Assembly: GCF_003217355.1 (NCBI RefSeq)
Contig: NZ_QJTK01000001.1
Location: 310,001-374,000 of the forward strand
DNA length: 64,000 nt
DNA from: Rhodobacter viridis
GTDB lineage: Bacteria > Pseudomonadota > Alphaproteobacteria > Rhodobacterales > Rhodobacteraceae
Direction of reading: 5' to 3'
This document shows, piece by piece, positions 1 to 7,897 of this stretch. The position numbers and the translations under genes are program-made. The notes beneath the pieces are model-generated. The model had not been told where the DNA came from. It searched no databases and saw only the letters and a list, made by a program, of their open reading frames with translations. Numbering within the stretch: position 1 is the stretch's first letter; the number at the start of each line of letters is the position of its first letter.

Positions 1-689
1 TCGTCACGGTGATGGCGGTGGCGCGCGGGCTCGTCGCGGGCGGGCTCGAGGTGCTGCTTTACGACCCGTTCGGTCTGGCCGTCTGGGCGGCGGCGGGGCT
101 CGGCTTTCTGCTTTGGGGGCGGGGGTTCTTTTGCGGCTGGCTCTGTCCCTTTGGCGCGATGCAGGAATTCGCCCATCACGCCGGGCGGCTGTTGCGCCTG
201 CCGCGGATCGAGCCGCCGCGCAGTTTGGCCCGGGCGCTGCTCTGGACCGGTCCGATTGCGGCAACTGGACTCATCGCCGTGGCCTTCCTTGCGCCCGAAC
301 ATGCCGAGGCGGCGGCGGAGCTCGAGCCCTTCAAGACCGCGATCACGATGCATTTCGACCGGCCCTGGCCCTATCTGATCTGGGCAATCGGCTGGCTTGC
401 GGTCTCGACCGTCTGGTTCAAGGGCTTTTGCCGCTCGGTCTGCCCCTTGGGCGCGGTGATGCGGCTCGGCGGGCTTTTGCGGCTGCGCGCCTTCATCCCG
501 CGGCGGGTGGAGTGCGGCAAGCCCTGCCAGCTGTGCAAGGTGCGCTGTGCCTATGGTGCGATCAAACCCACGGGCGAGATCCGCTATTCCGAGTGTTTCC
601 AGTGCCTTGACTGCGTGGCGATCCATGATGACAAAAGCCGCTGCGTGCCCTTGGTGCTCGCGGCGAAACGGGCGCGGAGGGTGGCATGA
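1..689 (+). CDS. nosR: NosR/NirI-family membrane iron-sulfur protein, C-terminal part (5' end outside window)
   Basis: Only the C-terminal part is in the window; the frame is open to the left edge. It holds hydrophobic segments and two CxxxCP motifs on the cytoplasmic side (FCGWLCPFGA and FCRSVCPLGA). A ferredoxin-like tail follows, with clusters CGKPCQLCKVRC and CFQCLDC. This order is characteristic of the C-terminal half of NosR/NirI, a polytopic protein whose periplasmic N-terminal domain carries covalent FMN and which passes electrons for N2O or nitrite respiration. The next gene, an ApbE/NosX flavin transferase, overlaps by 4 bases and would flavinylate it. No nosZ, nosD or nosL follows, so a nitrous oxide role is unproven, and a NosR-like electron carrier for the quinoprotein locus is possible. 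Confidence 0.75.
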   Translation, partial: VTVMAVARGLVAGGLEVLLYDPFGLAVWAAAGLGFLLWGRGFFCGWLCPFGAMQEFAHHAGRLLRLPRIEPPRSLARALLWTGPIAATGLIAVAFLAPEHAEAAAELEPFKTAITMHFDRPWPYLIWAIGWLAVSTVWFKGFCRSVCPLGAVMRLGGLLRLRAFIPRRVECGKPCQLCKVRCAYGAIKPTGEIRYSECFQCLDCVAIHDDKSRCVPLVLAAKRARRVA

Positions 690-1537
690 AGCGGCGGCGG
701 TTTCTGCAGATCGTGGCGGGGGCGGCGCTGATCGCCCAAGGCGCGCGGGCCGAGACCTGGTCCGGTCAGGCCTTTGGCGCCGATGTGCGGATCACCGCGC
801 CGGGGGCGTTGCCGCTTGCCGACATCCGCGCCGAGATCGCGGCGATCGAAGCGACCTTTTCGCTTTACGCCGAGAGCGAGCTGACCCGGCTGAATGCGGC
901 CGGGCGCGGGGCGGGATCTGACCGGTTGCGCGCGGTTCTGGCAGTGGCTAAGCGCGTGCATGACCTGACGCGCGGCGCCTTTGACCCGACGGTGCAGCCG
1001 CTCTGGCGGGCCTTGGCAGAGGGGCGCGATCCGGTGCAGCCGCGCGCGGCGATCGGGCTGCATCGGGTGCAGATCGGGCGCGAGATCGTGCTCGCGCGCG
1101 GGCAGGCGCTGACGCTGAACGGCATCGCGCAGGGCCATGCCGCCGACCGGGTGGCCGAGATCTGTGCGCGCGCGGGCCTTGGCGCGTGTCTGATCGACAT
1201 GGGCGAGTTTCGTGCCTTGGGCGGGCCGTTCCGGCTGGGCATCGAAGACCCCGCGGCGGGGATGGTGGCGGCGCGGATGCTGACGGGCGGGGCGATGGCG
1301 ACCTCGTCCCCCGCGGCGATGGCCTTTCCGGGCGGCTCGCATATCCTTGGCCCGCATGGACAAATTCCGCGCTTCTCGACGGTGACGGTGGAGGGCGCGA
1401 GTGCCACGCTCTGCGATGCGGCCTCGACCGCCTTCGTGCTGATGGAGCGCGAAGACATCGTCACCGCGGCGCAGCGGATGCGGCTGCGCGCGGTGACGGT
1501 GGTGGATTTCGAGGGGAATTTCGAGACGCTGGTCTAG
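686..1537 (+). CDS. nosX: FAD:protein FMN transferase, ApbE/NosX family
   Basis: This 283-residue exported protein starts with a twin-arginine-like signal (MKRRRFLQIVAGAAL). ApbE enzymes move FMN from FAD onto a Thr of periplasmic flavoproteins using Mg2+. Family motifs visible are TLNGIAQGHAAD near residue 150, LIDMGEFRALG near 170 (flavin pocket) and DAASTAFVLM near 245 (metal-binding Asp and Thr). The gene overlaps the NosR-like gene by ATGA, so the two are translationally coupled. The expected target is the FMN domain of that protein. It ends tail to tail against the XoxJ-like gene. NosX is the symbol used for ApbE homologues beside nosR; if the partner is not NosR, apbE would be the safer name. 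Confidence 0.75.
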   Translation: MKRRRFLQIVAGAALIAQGARAETWSGQAFGADVRITAPGALPLADIRAEIAAIEATFSLYAESELTRLNAAGRGAGSDRLRAVLAVAKRVHDLTRGAFDPTVQPLWRALAEGRDPVQPRAAIGLHRVQIGREIVLARGQALTLNGIAQGHAADRVAEICARAGLGACLIDMGEFRALGGPFRLGIEDPAAGMVAARMLTGGAMATSSPAAMAFPGGSHILGPHGQIPRFSTVTVEGASATLCDAASTAFVLMEREDIVTAAQRMRLRAVTVVDFEGNFETLV

Positions 1538-2442
1538 CGCAGCGGCGGTTTGAAATCGACGCCATAGGCGGCAAAGATCGTCGCGATCCGGCCATCGGCG
1601 AGCGCCGCGGCAATCGCGTCATCGACCGCATAGCCAAGGTCGTGATGCTGCAGCGACACACCCACGCCGAGCGTCCAGCTTTGCTTCGCCAGACCGAGGA
1701 ACGGCGGCTCGTGCACGCCGATCCCGGGGGCAAGATTGGCGTCGATCTCGGCGCGCGGACCCATCGCCGCCATCACCTCATGCGCCGCAAGCCCGGCCAT
1801 CGCCGCGCCGGTCGACTTGTAGCGATGCACCTTGTCTGCCGTCGCCCCGTGCGCGACCGAGGTCAGGAAGAAATCGGAAATCGAGTCATTCTCGACCCCC
1901 ACCGGATCGTAGCGAAAGACCGGCGGCGTCGGCGGTTTCTCGGGGTAGCTCGCTTGGTCATAGGCAATCGCCAGCCGCTCGGTCGCATATTGGCCGGTGA
2001 AGACCACCTGATCGAAGCGGCAGGCATAATCCACATCATAGGGCACATGCAGCATCAGGTCGGAGACGTGCCCGCCCACCACCGCGCCGCGATAGACGTA
2101 GTTGAGCAGATCGGCATCCAGCGTCTCGCCCGCCTGCACCAGACGGATGCGCGGCTCGACGCCCAGATCGGCGGCAATGAGCTTGGCGATCTCGACATCG
2201 ATGCCCTTCGGCGTGCCGTTCTCCTCCCAGGACCAGGGCTTGTAATCCTCGTAAAGCGCAACCTCGATCCAGCCTTCCGCGCGGATGCGGTCAAAGCTGC
2301 GCCCGATGTCCTGCACGGAGGTGTTTTGCGGCTTCTGGCCGGGCGCGACGCCTTCGCAGGCGGCCTGAACGGACAGGGGGGCAAGGCCGACGAGCGCCAG
2401 CGTCAGAGCAAGGTTCCGCATCCGCCCAGCCCCCGCGCTCAT
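1534..2442 (-). CDS. xoxJ: Quinoprotein dehydrogenase-associated periplasmic binding protein (XoxJ/MxaJ-like)
   Basis: This 302-residue protein has a signal peptide (MRNLALTLALVGLAPLSVQA, from the internal Met at 2421) and a family-3 solute-binding fold, with segments such as KPWSWEENGTPKGIDVEIAK. MxaJ and XoxJ proteins look like ABC binding proteins but occur only with PQQ methanol dehydrogenases; they are thought to help activate or mature the dehydrogenase. The start at 2442 overlaps the stop of the upstream cytochrome c gene (ATGA), which suggests coupled translation. The Met at 2421 gives a cleaner signal peptide and is the alternative start. With xoxF 9 kb away, this pair completes a split xoxF/G/J set. 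Confidence 0.75.
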   Translation of the reverse strand: MSAGAGRMRNLALTLALVGLAPLSVQAACEGVAPGQKPQNTSVQDIGRSFDRIRAEGWIEVALYEDYKPWSWEENGTPKGIDVEIAKLIAADLGVEPRIRLVQAGETLDADLLNYVYRGAVVGGHVSDLMLHVPYDVDYACRFDQVVFTGQYATERLAIAYDQASYPEKPPTPPVFRYDPVGVENDSISDFFLTSVAHGATADKVHRYKSTGAAMAGLAAHEVMAAMGPRAEIDANLAPGIGVHEPPFLGLAKQSWTLGVGVSLQHHDLGYAVDDAIAAALADGRIATIFAAYGVDFKPPLR

Positions 2443-3122
2443 TTCGCTGCCGACAGGCCAAGCTCGAGCAGCTCGGCCGCGTGCTTGAAACTCGCCTTGT
2501 CCTCGGTCAGCACCTCGGCAGCACGGCTCACGGTGCTGTCGGCCACCGGCGCACCGGAGAAGGTCTTGACCTCGGAGTTGATCTGTTCAAGTTCGACCTT
2601 GATCGCCTTGCCATCCGCCGTGCCCGCGATCAGATCGGCCACGATCGCTTCGATCCGGTCGTTGTGGGCGTCCAGCGCGCCATCTTCGGGGCGGGTTTCG
2701 ATATAGGTGCGGATCGCCCAGCCCGCCTTTTGTCCAAGGATCGGACCAAAGGCCGGCATCTTCGTCGTGCCATCCTGCGTGTAGCCATGCTGGAAGCGCT
2801 CGGCGAACCATTCGTCGCCGTATTCCTCGGCTTCGAGGAAGCGCAGATCCGGCGCAAGCCCGCCCGAAACCGCGCCAAGGCCGTGACAGCGCGCACAGTT
2901 CTGGTTGAAGCCGGAATCGCCGATCTTCACCGCGGTCTTCCAGACATCCTCGCCCACCTTGTCGGCGCGATAGGGGTTCTCGGTCAGCCATTCCTCGCCC
3001 ACCTCGGGCAGGGCATCTGTATTCACCGGCTGTGGGGCCACGTTGCCATGCGCAAACAGCGGCCCGGGAAGGCTGGCAAGCAAGAGGGCCGCAAGGAAAC
3101 GGCGGTTGCGGACGTCAAGCAT
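2439..3122 (-). CDS. Periplasmic c-type cytochrome of the quinoprotein locus
   Basis: A 227-residue exported protein with a signal peptide (RRFLAALLLASLPGPLFAHG) and one heme c site, NCARCHG, near residue 77. The likely axial Met lies in DGTTKMPAFGPIL, near residue 120. It is longer than a simple class I cytochrome because of a C-terminal helical extension. It resembles cytochromes that accept electrons from PQQ alcohol dehydrogenases (PedF/XoxG type). It sits just upstream of the XoxJ-like gene and overlaps it by four bases. Whether this protein or the smaller cytochrome at 10798 is the true XoxF electron acceptor cannot be told from sequence. The divergent upstream region carries two copies of the locus motif. 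Confidence 0.75.
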   Translation of the reverse strand: MLDVRNRRFLAALLLASLPGPLFAHGNVAPQPVNTDALPEVGEEWLTENPYRADKVGEDVWKTAVKIGDSGFNQNCARCHGLGAVSGGLAPDLRFLEAEEYGDEWFAERFQHGYTQDGTTKMPAFGPILGQKAGWAIRTYIETRPEDGALDAHNDRIEAIVADLIAGTADGKAIKVELEQINSEVKTFSGAPVADSTVSRAAEVLTEDKASFKHAAELLELGLSAAK

Positions 3123-3184
3123 CTCTCTCTCCCTTCGATCGGTGCTGCCAAGGTGTTAACGGGGCCGACCCCCCGCGTTCCATT

Positions 3185-3250
3185 CGACCTTGGTCTTGGT
3201 CAGTCCCGATCCTGCCCGAGCCGGGGGCGCGGGCGTATTGGCCATTGGTC
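3185..3250. promoter_or_regulatory. Pair of GACC-type regulatory motifs in the divergent promoter region
   Basis: Between the divergent cytochrome and binding-protein genes lie CGACCTTGGTCTTGGTC (3185-3201) and, inverted, GTATTGGCCATTGGTC (3235-3250). The second is the reverse complement of GACCAATGGCCAATAC, nearly identical to the motif before xoxF and before the response regulator gene. It is a candidate operator for the LuxR-type regulator encoded at 13333. Confidence 0.5.
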
Positions 3251-3308
3251 TAATAGGAAGGGGGCAGGGTGGGGGGTAGCGTGCCTGCAACGAATGAGGG
3301 AGGAAACC

Positions 3309-4301
3309 ATGATCAAGATGACACGTCGTGGCGTGCTGGGGGTTGGGCTGGCGACGGGCCTTGCCGCCCTGATGGCGTCAGGCGTTGCCGTGTTCGCGGG
3401 CGATCTGCCGACGTTGACGGTTGCGGCGCTTGAAGGCGGCACGGTGAACTGGGAACTCGACACGATCAAGCATTACGGTCTGGATACGGCGAACGGCTTC
3501 ACGCTGAATGTGCTGCCCGTGGCGGGCAACCCCGCGGCCGAGGTGGCGCTGCAGGGCGGCGAGGCAGAGGCGATCGTGACCGACTGGTTCTGGGTCGCGC
3601 GGATGCGCGCCGAGGGCAAGGATTTCACCTTCATCCCCTATTCGCGCGCGGTCGGCGGTCTGCTGGTCAAGCCGCAATCGGGGATCATGGATCTGGCCGA
3701 TCTGAAGGGGAAGAAGATCGGCATCGCGGGCGGGCCGCTCGACAAAAGCTGGCTGATCCTGCGCGCCTATGCGCAGCAACGCTTCAACATCGATCTGGCG
3801 AAGGAAACCGAGCAGGTCTTCGGCGCGCCGCCCTTGATCATGGAGGCTGCGCTTTCGGGCGAGGTCGATGCGGCGATCAACTTCTGGCATTTCGGCGCCA
3901 AGATGCAGGCGCGGGGGATGGAGCCGCTCGTTTCGACCTCGGATGCCGCGAAGGCGCTGGGGCTGGATCCGGAAACGCCGCTGCTCGGCTATGTCTTCTC
4001 GGAGAAGCTCGAAAAGGACAAACCCGCCGTCGTCTCGGGGCTGCGGGCCGCGTCGAAGGCCGCCAAGCAACTGCTCGCCACGGATGATGCCGCCTTTGCC
4101 CGGCTGCGCGAGCGGATGAATGCGAAATCCGACGCGCAATATCTGGCGCTGGTGGCGGGCTATCGGGCGGGCATTCCGGTCGATGCGCCGGTCGATGAAG
4201 CCGCCGCCGACAAGATGCTGAAGCTGATGGCCGGGATCGGCGGCGAGGACTTGCTCGGGCCGGTCAAGGAACTGCCCCCGGGCACCTTCCTGACGAACTG
4301 A
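3309..4301 (+). CDS. ABC transporter periplasmic substrate-binding protein (NitT/TauT type)
   Basis: A 330-residue binding protein preceded by a strong Shine-Dalgarno (GAGGGAGG). Its N-terminus (MTRRGVLGVGLATGLAAL) is a signal peptide with a possible twin-arginine pair. The body resembles SsuA/TauA/ThiY-type binding proteins: an early LTVAALEGGTVNWELDTIKH segment, a central DLADLKGKKIGIAGG and a hinge-like GEVDAAINFWHFG. Permease and ATPase genes follow with overlapping stop and start codons, so it forms a three-gene importer. The substrate is unknown. Its place beside xoxJ and its shared upstream motif suggest a role in quinoprotein metabolism (a cofactor, metal complex or organic substrate) rather than sulfonate or nitrate uptake; that is inference. 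Confidence 0.75.
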   Translation: MIKMTRRGVLGVGLATGLAALMASGVAVFAGDLPTLTVAALEGGTVNWELDTIKHYGLDTANGFTLNVLPVAGNPAAEVALQGGEAEAIVTDWFWVARMRAEGKDFTFIPYSRAVGGLLVKPQSGIMDLADLKGKKIGIAGGPLDKSWLILRAYAQQRFNIDLAKETEQVFGAPPLIMEAALSGEVDAAINFWHFGAKMQARGMEPLVSTSDAAKALGLDPETPLLGYVFSEKLEKDKPAVVSGLRAASKAAKQLLATDDAAFARLRERMNAKSDAQYLALVAGYRAGIPVDAPVDEAAADKMLKLMAGIGGEDLLGPVKELPPGTFLTN

Positions 4302-5131
4302 TGTTCACCATGGCGCGCAAGCCGCAGCCGCAGGCGGGAGGGGGGATCGTCGCCCCTCCCGTCGTCGTCTCTGGCGGGCAGGAATGGCGCGCGGTCGGGC
4401 GGACGGCGGTGTCGATCCTCGCGGCGCTCTTGGTCTGGGCGCTTTTGGCGGCGGTGCTGGGCGATCCGAGCCATGCGCCCGGGCCGCAGCAGGTGCTGCC
4501 GGAACTGGCGCGGGGCCTTCTGTCGGGCAAGATGCTGCCTGATCTCGGCGCGACGATGCTGCGGGTCGTGTCCTCTTTCGTGCTGGCGATGCTGGCGGGG
4601 ACGGTGCTGGGCATCGTGCTGGGCCTGTCTCGCCGGGTGAATGACTGGTTCGATCCGTGGCTGACGATCTGGAACAACATCCCGGCGCTGGTGCTGATCG
4701 TTCTGTGCTACCTCTGGATCGGGTTGAACGAGACCGCGGCGATCACCGCCGTGGCGCTGAACAAGGTGCCGCTCGTCGCGGTGATCCTGCGTGAGGGCGT
4801 GCGGGCGCGTGATCCGGCGCTGTCGGAAATGGCGCGGGTCTTCGGCATGGGCTTTGTTGCGCGGCACCGCCACATCCTCATTCCGCAGCTGATGCCGCAT
4901 CTCATCGCCGCCGCGCGGGCCGGTCTGGCGCTGATCTGGAAGGTCGTGCTGGTGGTCGAATTCCTTGGCCGTTCGAACGGGATCGGCTTCCGTATCCATC
5001 TGAATTTTCAGATGTTCGACATTGCGGGCGTGCTGGCTTGGGCCGCCGCCTTCGTCATCGTGATGCTGGCTGTCGAATGGCTGATCCTTGCGCCGCTCTC
5101 GGTGCGGGCGAACCGCTGGAGGCGGGAATGA
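4301..5131 (+). CDS. ABC transporter permease (NitT/TauT type)
   Basis: A 276-residue inner-membrane permease with about six hydrophobic segments. The coupling-helix region (EMARVFGMGFVARHRHILIPQLMPHLIAAAR, read as separate pieces EMARVFGMG and ILIPQLMPHL) matches the EAA motif of BPD-type permeases. Its ATG overlaps the TGA of the binding-protein gene and its own stop overlaps the ATPase start. It forms the membrane channel of the three-gene importer and carries no substrate information by itself. Confidence 0.8.
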   Translation: MFTMARKPQPQAGGGIVAPPVVVSGGQEWRAVGRTAVSILAALLVWALLAAVLGDPSHAPGPQQVLPELARGLLSGKMLPDLGATMLRVVSSFVLAMLAGTVLGIVLGLSRRVNDWFDPWLTIWNNIPALVLIVLCYLWIGLNETAAITAVALNKVPLVAVILREGVRARDPALSEMARVFGMGFVARHRHILIPQLMPHLIAAARAGLALIWKVVLVVEFLGRSNGIGFRIHLNFQMFDIAGVLAWAAAFVIVMLAVEWLILAPLSVRANRWRRE

Positions 5132-5721
5132 TCGCGCTCGATCTGCAAGAAAAGCGCTTCGGCAGTACCGTGGTTCTGGGTGCACTCAACCTGCGCGTCG
5201 CGGGCGGCGAGGTGCTGGGGATCGAGGGCCCCTCGGGCTCGGGCAAGTCGACGCTGTTGCGGATTCTGGCCGGGGTGGACACCAGGTTCCGCGGCGAGAT
5301 GCAGGCGCCCAGCCGTCGCGCGATGGTGTTTCAGGAGCCCAATCTGATGCCGTGGCGGCGGGTTCTGGACAATATCATCCTGCCCACCGGCGCCGATGAA
5401 GGGACGGCCGAGGCCTGGCTCGCCCGTGTCGGTCTGGCAGGATATGGCGCGCATTGGCCCGGGCAGCTGTCGCTCGGTCAGGCGCGGCGGGTGGGGCTGG
5501 CGCGGGCCTTTGCGGCGCGGCCCGATCTGCTCATTCTGGACGAGCCCTTCGTCTCGCTCGATGCCGGGCGGGTCGAGGAGTTGCTGGACCTTACGGCGGA
5601 GCTGATTGCCGAGACGAAACCGGCGGTGGTTCTGGCCTCGCATGCGCCGCAGGAACTGGACCGGCTGGCAACGCGGCGCGCCCGTCTGACGGGCCGCCCC
5701 GCGCGGTTGAGCGAGGGGTGA
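5128..5721 (+). CDS. ABC transporter ATP-binding protein
   Basis: A 197-residue ATPase, short for the family (usually 230-260). It has Walker A GPSGSGKSTLLRIL near residue 35, the Q-loop in VFQEPNLMPW, a signature motif in the form LSLGQARRVGLAR rather than LSGGQ, and Walker B LLILDEPFVSLDA. The start at 5128 overlaps the permease stop. The degenerate signature and the short C-terminus are notable, but all catalytic elements are present. It energises the importer encoded by the two preceding genes. Confidence 0.8.
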   Translation: MIALDLQEKRFGSTVVLGALNLRVAGGEVLGIEGPSGSGKSTLLRILAGVDTRFRGEMQAPSRRAMVFQEPNLMPWRRVLDNIILPTGADEGTAEAWLARVGLAGYGAHWPGQLSLGQARRVGLARAFAARPDLLILDEPFVSLDAGRVEELLDLTAELIAETKPAVVLASHAPQELDRLATRRARLTGRPARLSEG

Positions 5722-5868
5722 GCCCGGTTTCGGGCGGATCAGGAAAGGCACTGCCTTTCCCCGCCCGTTTCGAGCGCCTGTCGGCAAGACCGTTTCCCCA
5801 AGCGTGACAGAGGCCTGCGTCCCGCCCCGGCGGCGCGGATGCGCCCGCCGATGGCGGGGCGGGCGCAG

Positions 5869-5893
5869 GCCGAGGGCCTTTTGGGCCCTCGGC
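5869..5893. terminator. Inverted repeat between convergent genes
   Basis: A perfect 10-bp stem, GCCGAGGGCC with GGCCCTCGGC, flanks a 5-base loop. It lies in the 226-bp space between two convergent ABC transporter operons. A second, weaker hairpin (GGAAAGGCA / TGCCTTTCC) lies near 5741-5759. No T-run follows, so it may be a bidirectional barrier rather than a classic intrinsic terminator. Confidence 0.45.
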
Positions 5894-5947
5894 GGTCACT
5901 GGGCCTGTGGCGCGCATGGCCTCGGCGATGGCCTCGGCCAAGTCGGG

Positions 5948-6736
5948 TCATTCCCCCTTCGGCGGCCTTGTCCGCGCGGGTTCATAGCCCCAAAGCGCGA
6001 GCGCGAAGAACACCGCCGCCGCCGCCGCGGTCACCGCCAGCGACACCGCATTCAGCTGCAGATAAAGCGCGAACCGGATCAGCTCGACCGCATGGGTGAA
6101 GGGGTTGAGCCGACAGATCCAGGCGAGCCAGGGCGAGGCCTCCTGCATCTTCCAGATCGGGTAAAGCGCCGAGGACAGGAAGAACATCGGGAAAATCACG
6201 AAATTCATCACCCCGGCGAAGTTTTCCAGCTGCCGGACCCGGGCCGACAACAGCAGGCCGAGCGATCCGAGCATCAGCCCCGAAAGCGCGAGCGCGGGCA
6301 GGGCGGCAAGGTAGCCCAAGGGCGGCAGATGGATGCCATAGGCCCAGGCTATGCCCTGAAAGGCCGCGACCTGCACGAGCCCCACCAGCGCCCCCGCGAC
6401 CAGCTTCGCCCCAAGCAGAAACCAGCGCGGCCAAGGTGCTGTCAGCATCAGCCGCATCGTGCCGCTTTCGCGGTCGTTCACCAGCGAGAGCGAGCTTTGC
6501 ATGGCGGAAAACAGCAAGATCATCCCGCAGAGCCCCGGGGCGATGTAGGTCTCGTAGGGGATGTAGGTGCGATAGGGTGGGATGATCGACATGCCCAAAG
6601 CGGCGCGAAAGCCTGCGGCAAAAACGAAGAGCCAGACCAGCGGGCGGACAAGGGCGGCAAAGAACCGCTCGCGCTGGCTCAGGAAACGGGCGAGTTCGCG
6701 GGTCATGATCGCGCCCGCGGCGCGAAGGGCGCTCAT
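5948..6736 (-). CDS. lutF: ABC-2 type permease of the PQQ/lanthanide-associated transporter (LutF-like)
   Basis: A 262-residue ABC-2 permease with about six membrane helices; segments such as LVNDRESGTMRLMLTAPWPR are typical of ABC-2 proteins. It overlaps the ATPase gene by four bases and is the last gene of a five-gene minus-strand operon. The same gene set occurs near PQQ alcohol dehydrogenases and, in Methylorubrum extorquens, as the lut cluster needed for lanthanide uptake into the cytoplasm. The assignment rests on gene order and family type. ABC-2 permeases usually export, so the direction of transport is not self-evident. Confidence 0.7.
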   Translation of the reverse strand: MSALRAAGAIMTRELARFLSQRERFFAALVRPLVWLFVFAAGFRAALGMSIIPPYRTYIPYETYIAPGLCGMILLFSAMQSSLSLVNDRESGTMRLMLTAPWPRWFLLGAKLVAGALVGLVQVAAFQGIAWAYGIHLPPLGYLAALPALALSGLMLGSLGLLLSARVRQLENFAGVMNFVIFPMFFLSSALYPIWKMQEASPWLAWICRLNPFTHAVELIRFALYLQLNAVSLAVTAAAAAVFFALALWGYEPARTRPPKGE

Positions 6737-7455
6737 GCGGCGGCTCCGGTCTGCGCCAGAAACCAGTCTGGCAGGGGCACTGTGCCGCGCAAGGCACCGA
6801 CCGCACCCGCAGCGGCAACGCGTCCGCGGTGCAGCAGCACCATCTCGTCGCTGTCGCGCAATTCATCAACCAGATGCGTCGCCCAAAGCACGGTGATGCC
6901 CTGCGCCGCAAGATCATGCACATGCGCGGTGATCGCGGCGCGCGCGGGCGCATCCAGCCCCACCGTCGGCTCGTCAAGGAGCAGAAGCCGCGGGCGATGC
7001 AGCAGCGCGCGGGCAATCTCCATCCGCCGCCGATGCCCGCCGTTGAGCTTGCCGACCTTCTCGCCCGCCCGCTCGGCCATGCCCAGACGGGCGAGGGCCT
7101 CGTTGATCCGGGCCTCGGTCTCGGCGCGGCCAAGCCCTTGCAGCGCTGCGAAATAGCGCAGGTTGGCGGCCACGGTCCGGTCCAGATCGTGGGTCGGTTG
7201 CTGAAAGACGACCCCGATCCCGGCCAAGGCCGCGCGCGGGCTGCGGCCCATGTCGACGCCCGCCACGGTGACGGCGCCGGCGCGGGGCCGGATCAGCCCG
7301 GTCAACACCGCCATCAGGGTCGATTTGCCCGCCCCGTTCGGCCCCAAGAGCGCGCAAAACCGCCCCGGCGGAAGGCTGAAGCGGACGTCGTCCAGCGCGG
7401 TTTTCGCGCCCCAGCGGTGGCTCAGCCCCGCGACGGAAAGGGCGGGCTTACTCAA
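6733..7455 (-). CDS. lutE: ABC transporter ATPase of the PQQ/lanthanide-associated system (LutE-like)
   Basis: A 240-residue ATPase with Walker A GPNGAGKSTLMAVL near residue 38, Q-loop VVFQQPTHDLD, Walker B LLLLDEPTVGLDA near residue 160 and the switch His in LWATHLVDE. The signature region (LNGGHRRRMEIAR) replaces LSGGQ with LNGGH, which recurs in this subfamily. It partners the ABC-2 permease downstream and follows the beta-propeller and small exported protein genes. The family is one of those named for PQQ-dependent alcohol dehydrogenase systems. Confidence 0.75.
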   Translation of the reverse strand: MSKPALSVAGLSHRWGAKTALDDVRFSLPPGRFCALLGPNGAGKSTLMAVLTGLIRPRAGAVTVAGVDMGRSPRAALAGIGVVFQQPTHDLDRTVAANLRYFAALQGLGRAETEARINEALARLGMAERAGEKVGKLNGGHRRRMEIARALLHRPRLLLLDEPTVGLDAPARAAITAHVHDLAAQGITVLWATHLVDELRDSDEMVLLHRGRVAAAGAVGALRGTVPLPDWFLAQTGAAA

Positions 7456-7888
7456 TGGTGATCGCCAGACGCTGATCGGCGCCGGTCGAACCCGGGATCA
7501 TCAGCGCATATTGGCCGGGTTTCACCGCGATGAAGGTGATCTTCATCGTCCCCGGCTCGTCGAATTCGACCGACTGCAGGCCCATCGGCCGCACTTCGAG
7601 CCCCTCGATCACCACTTCATCGACCCAGACGGCGTGGAAGAAATCCGCGCCCGTCAGCCCGATCTCGCCCGAGCCGTCCGAGGTGATCTTGACCGTATAA
7701 TAGGTACCGGATTTCAGCACCCACGGCCCGCCCATAGGTTCGCCGACCGAGAGCATCACCTCGGGCAGCTTTTCCTTGTTGCCCGCGGCCAGAAGCCCGG
7801 CTGGCGGGGCCTCGTCACCGTCACTCTCGGCAAAGGCGGCGGTGGCGGCAAGGCCGAGGAGGAGCGCAAGGGCAATCAGAAAACGCAT
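7448..7888 (-). CDS. Small exported protein of the lut/PQQ-associated cluster
   Basis: About 146 residues from the ATG at 7888 (a TTG six bases upstream is less likely). A signal peptide (MRFLIALALLLGLAATAAFA) is followed by a beta-rich domain with KSGTYYTVKITSDGSGEIGL and GQYALMIPGS, suggesting a cupredoxin-like or Ig-like fold without obvious copper ligands beyond one His (FFHAVW). It overlaps the ATPase gene by eight bases. In the M. extorquens lut cluster, exported proteins of unknown function occupy this place. A role in handling metal or cofactor in the periplasm is plausible but unproven. Confidence 0.6.
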   Translation of the reverse strand: MRFLIALALLLGLAATAAFAESDGDEAPPAGLLAAGNKEKLPEVMLSVGEPMGGPWVLKSGTYYTVKITSDGSGEIGLTGADFFHAVWVDEVVIEGLEVRPMGLQSVEFDEPGTMKITFIAVKPGQYALMIPGSTGADQRLAITIE

Positions 7889-7897
7889 GGGCAAACC

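Noticed and set aside
5128-5721. Truncated pseudogene call for the short ATPase
   Set aside because: All catalytic motifs are present and the frame is intact, so short length alone is not evidence of decay.
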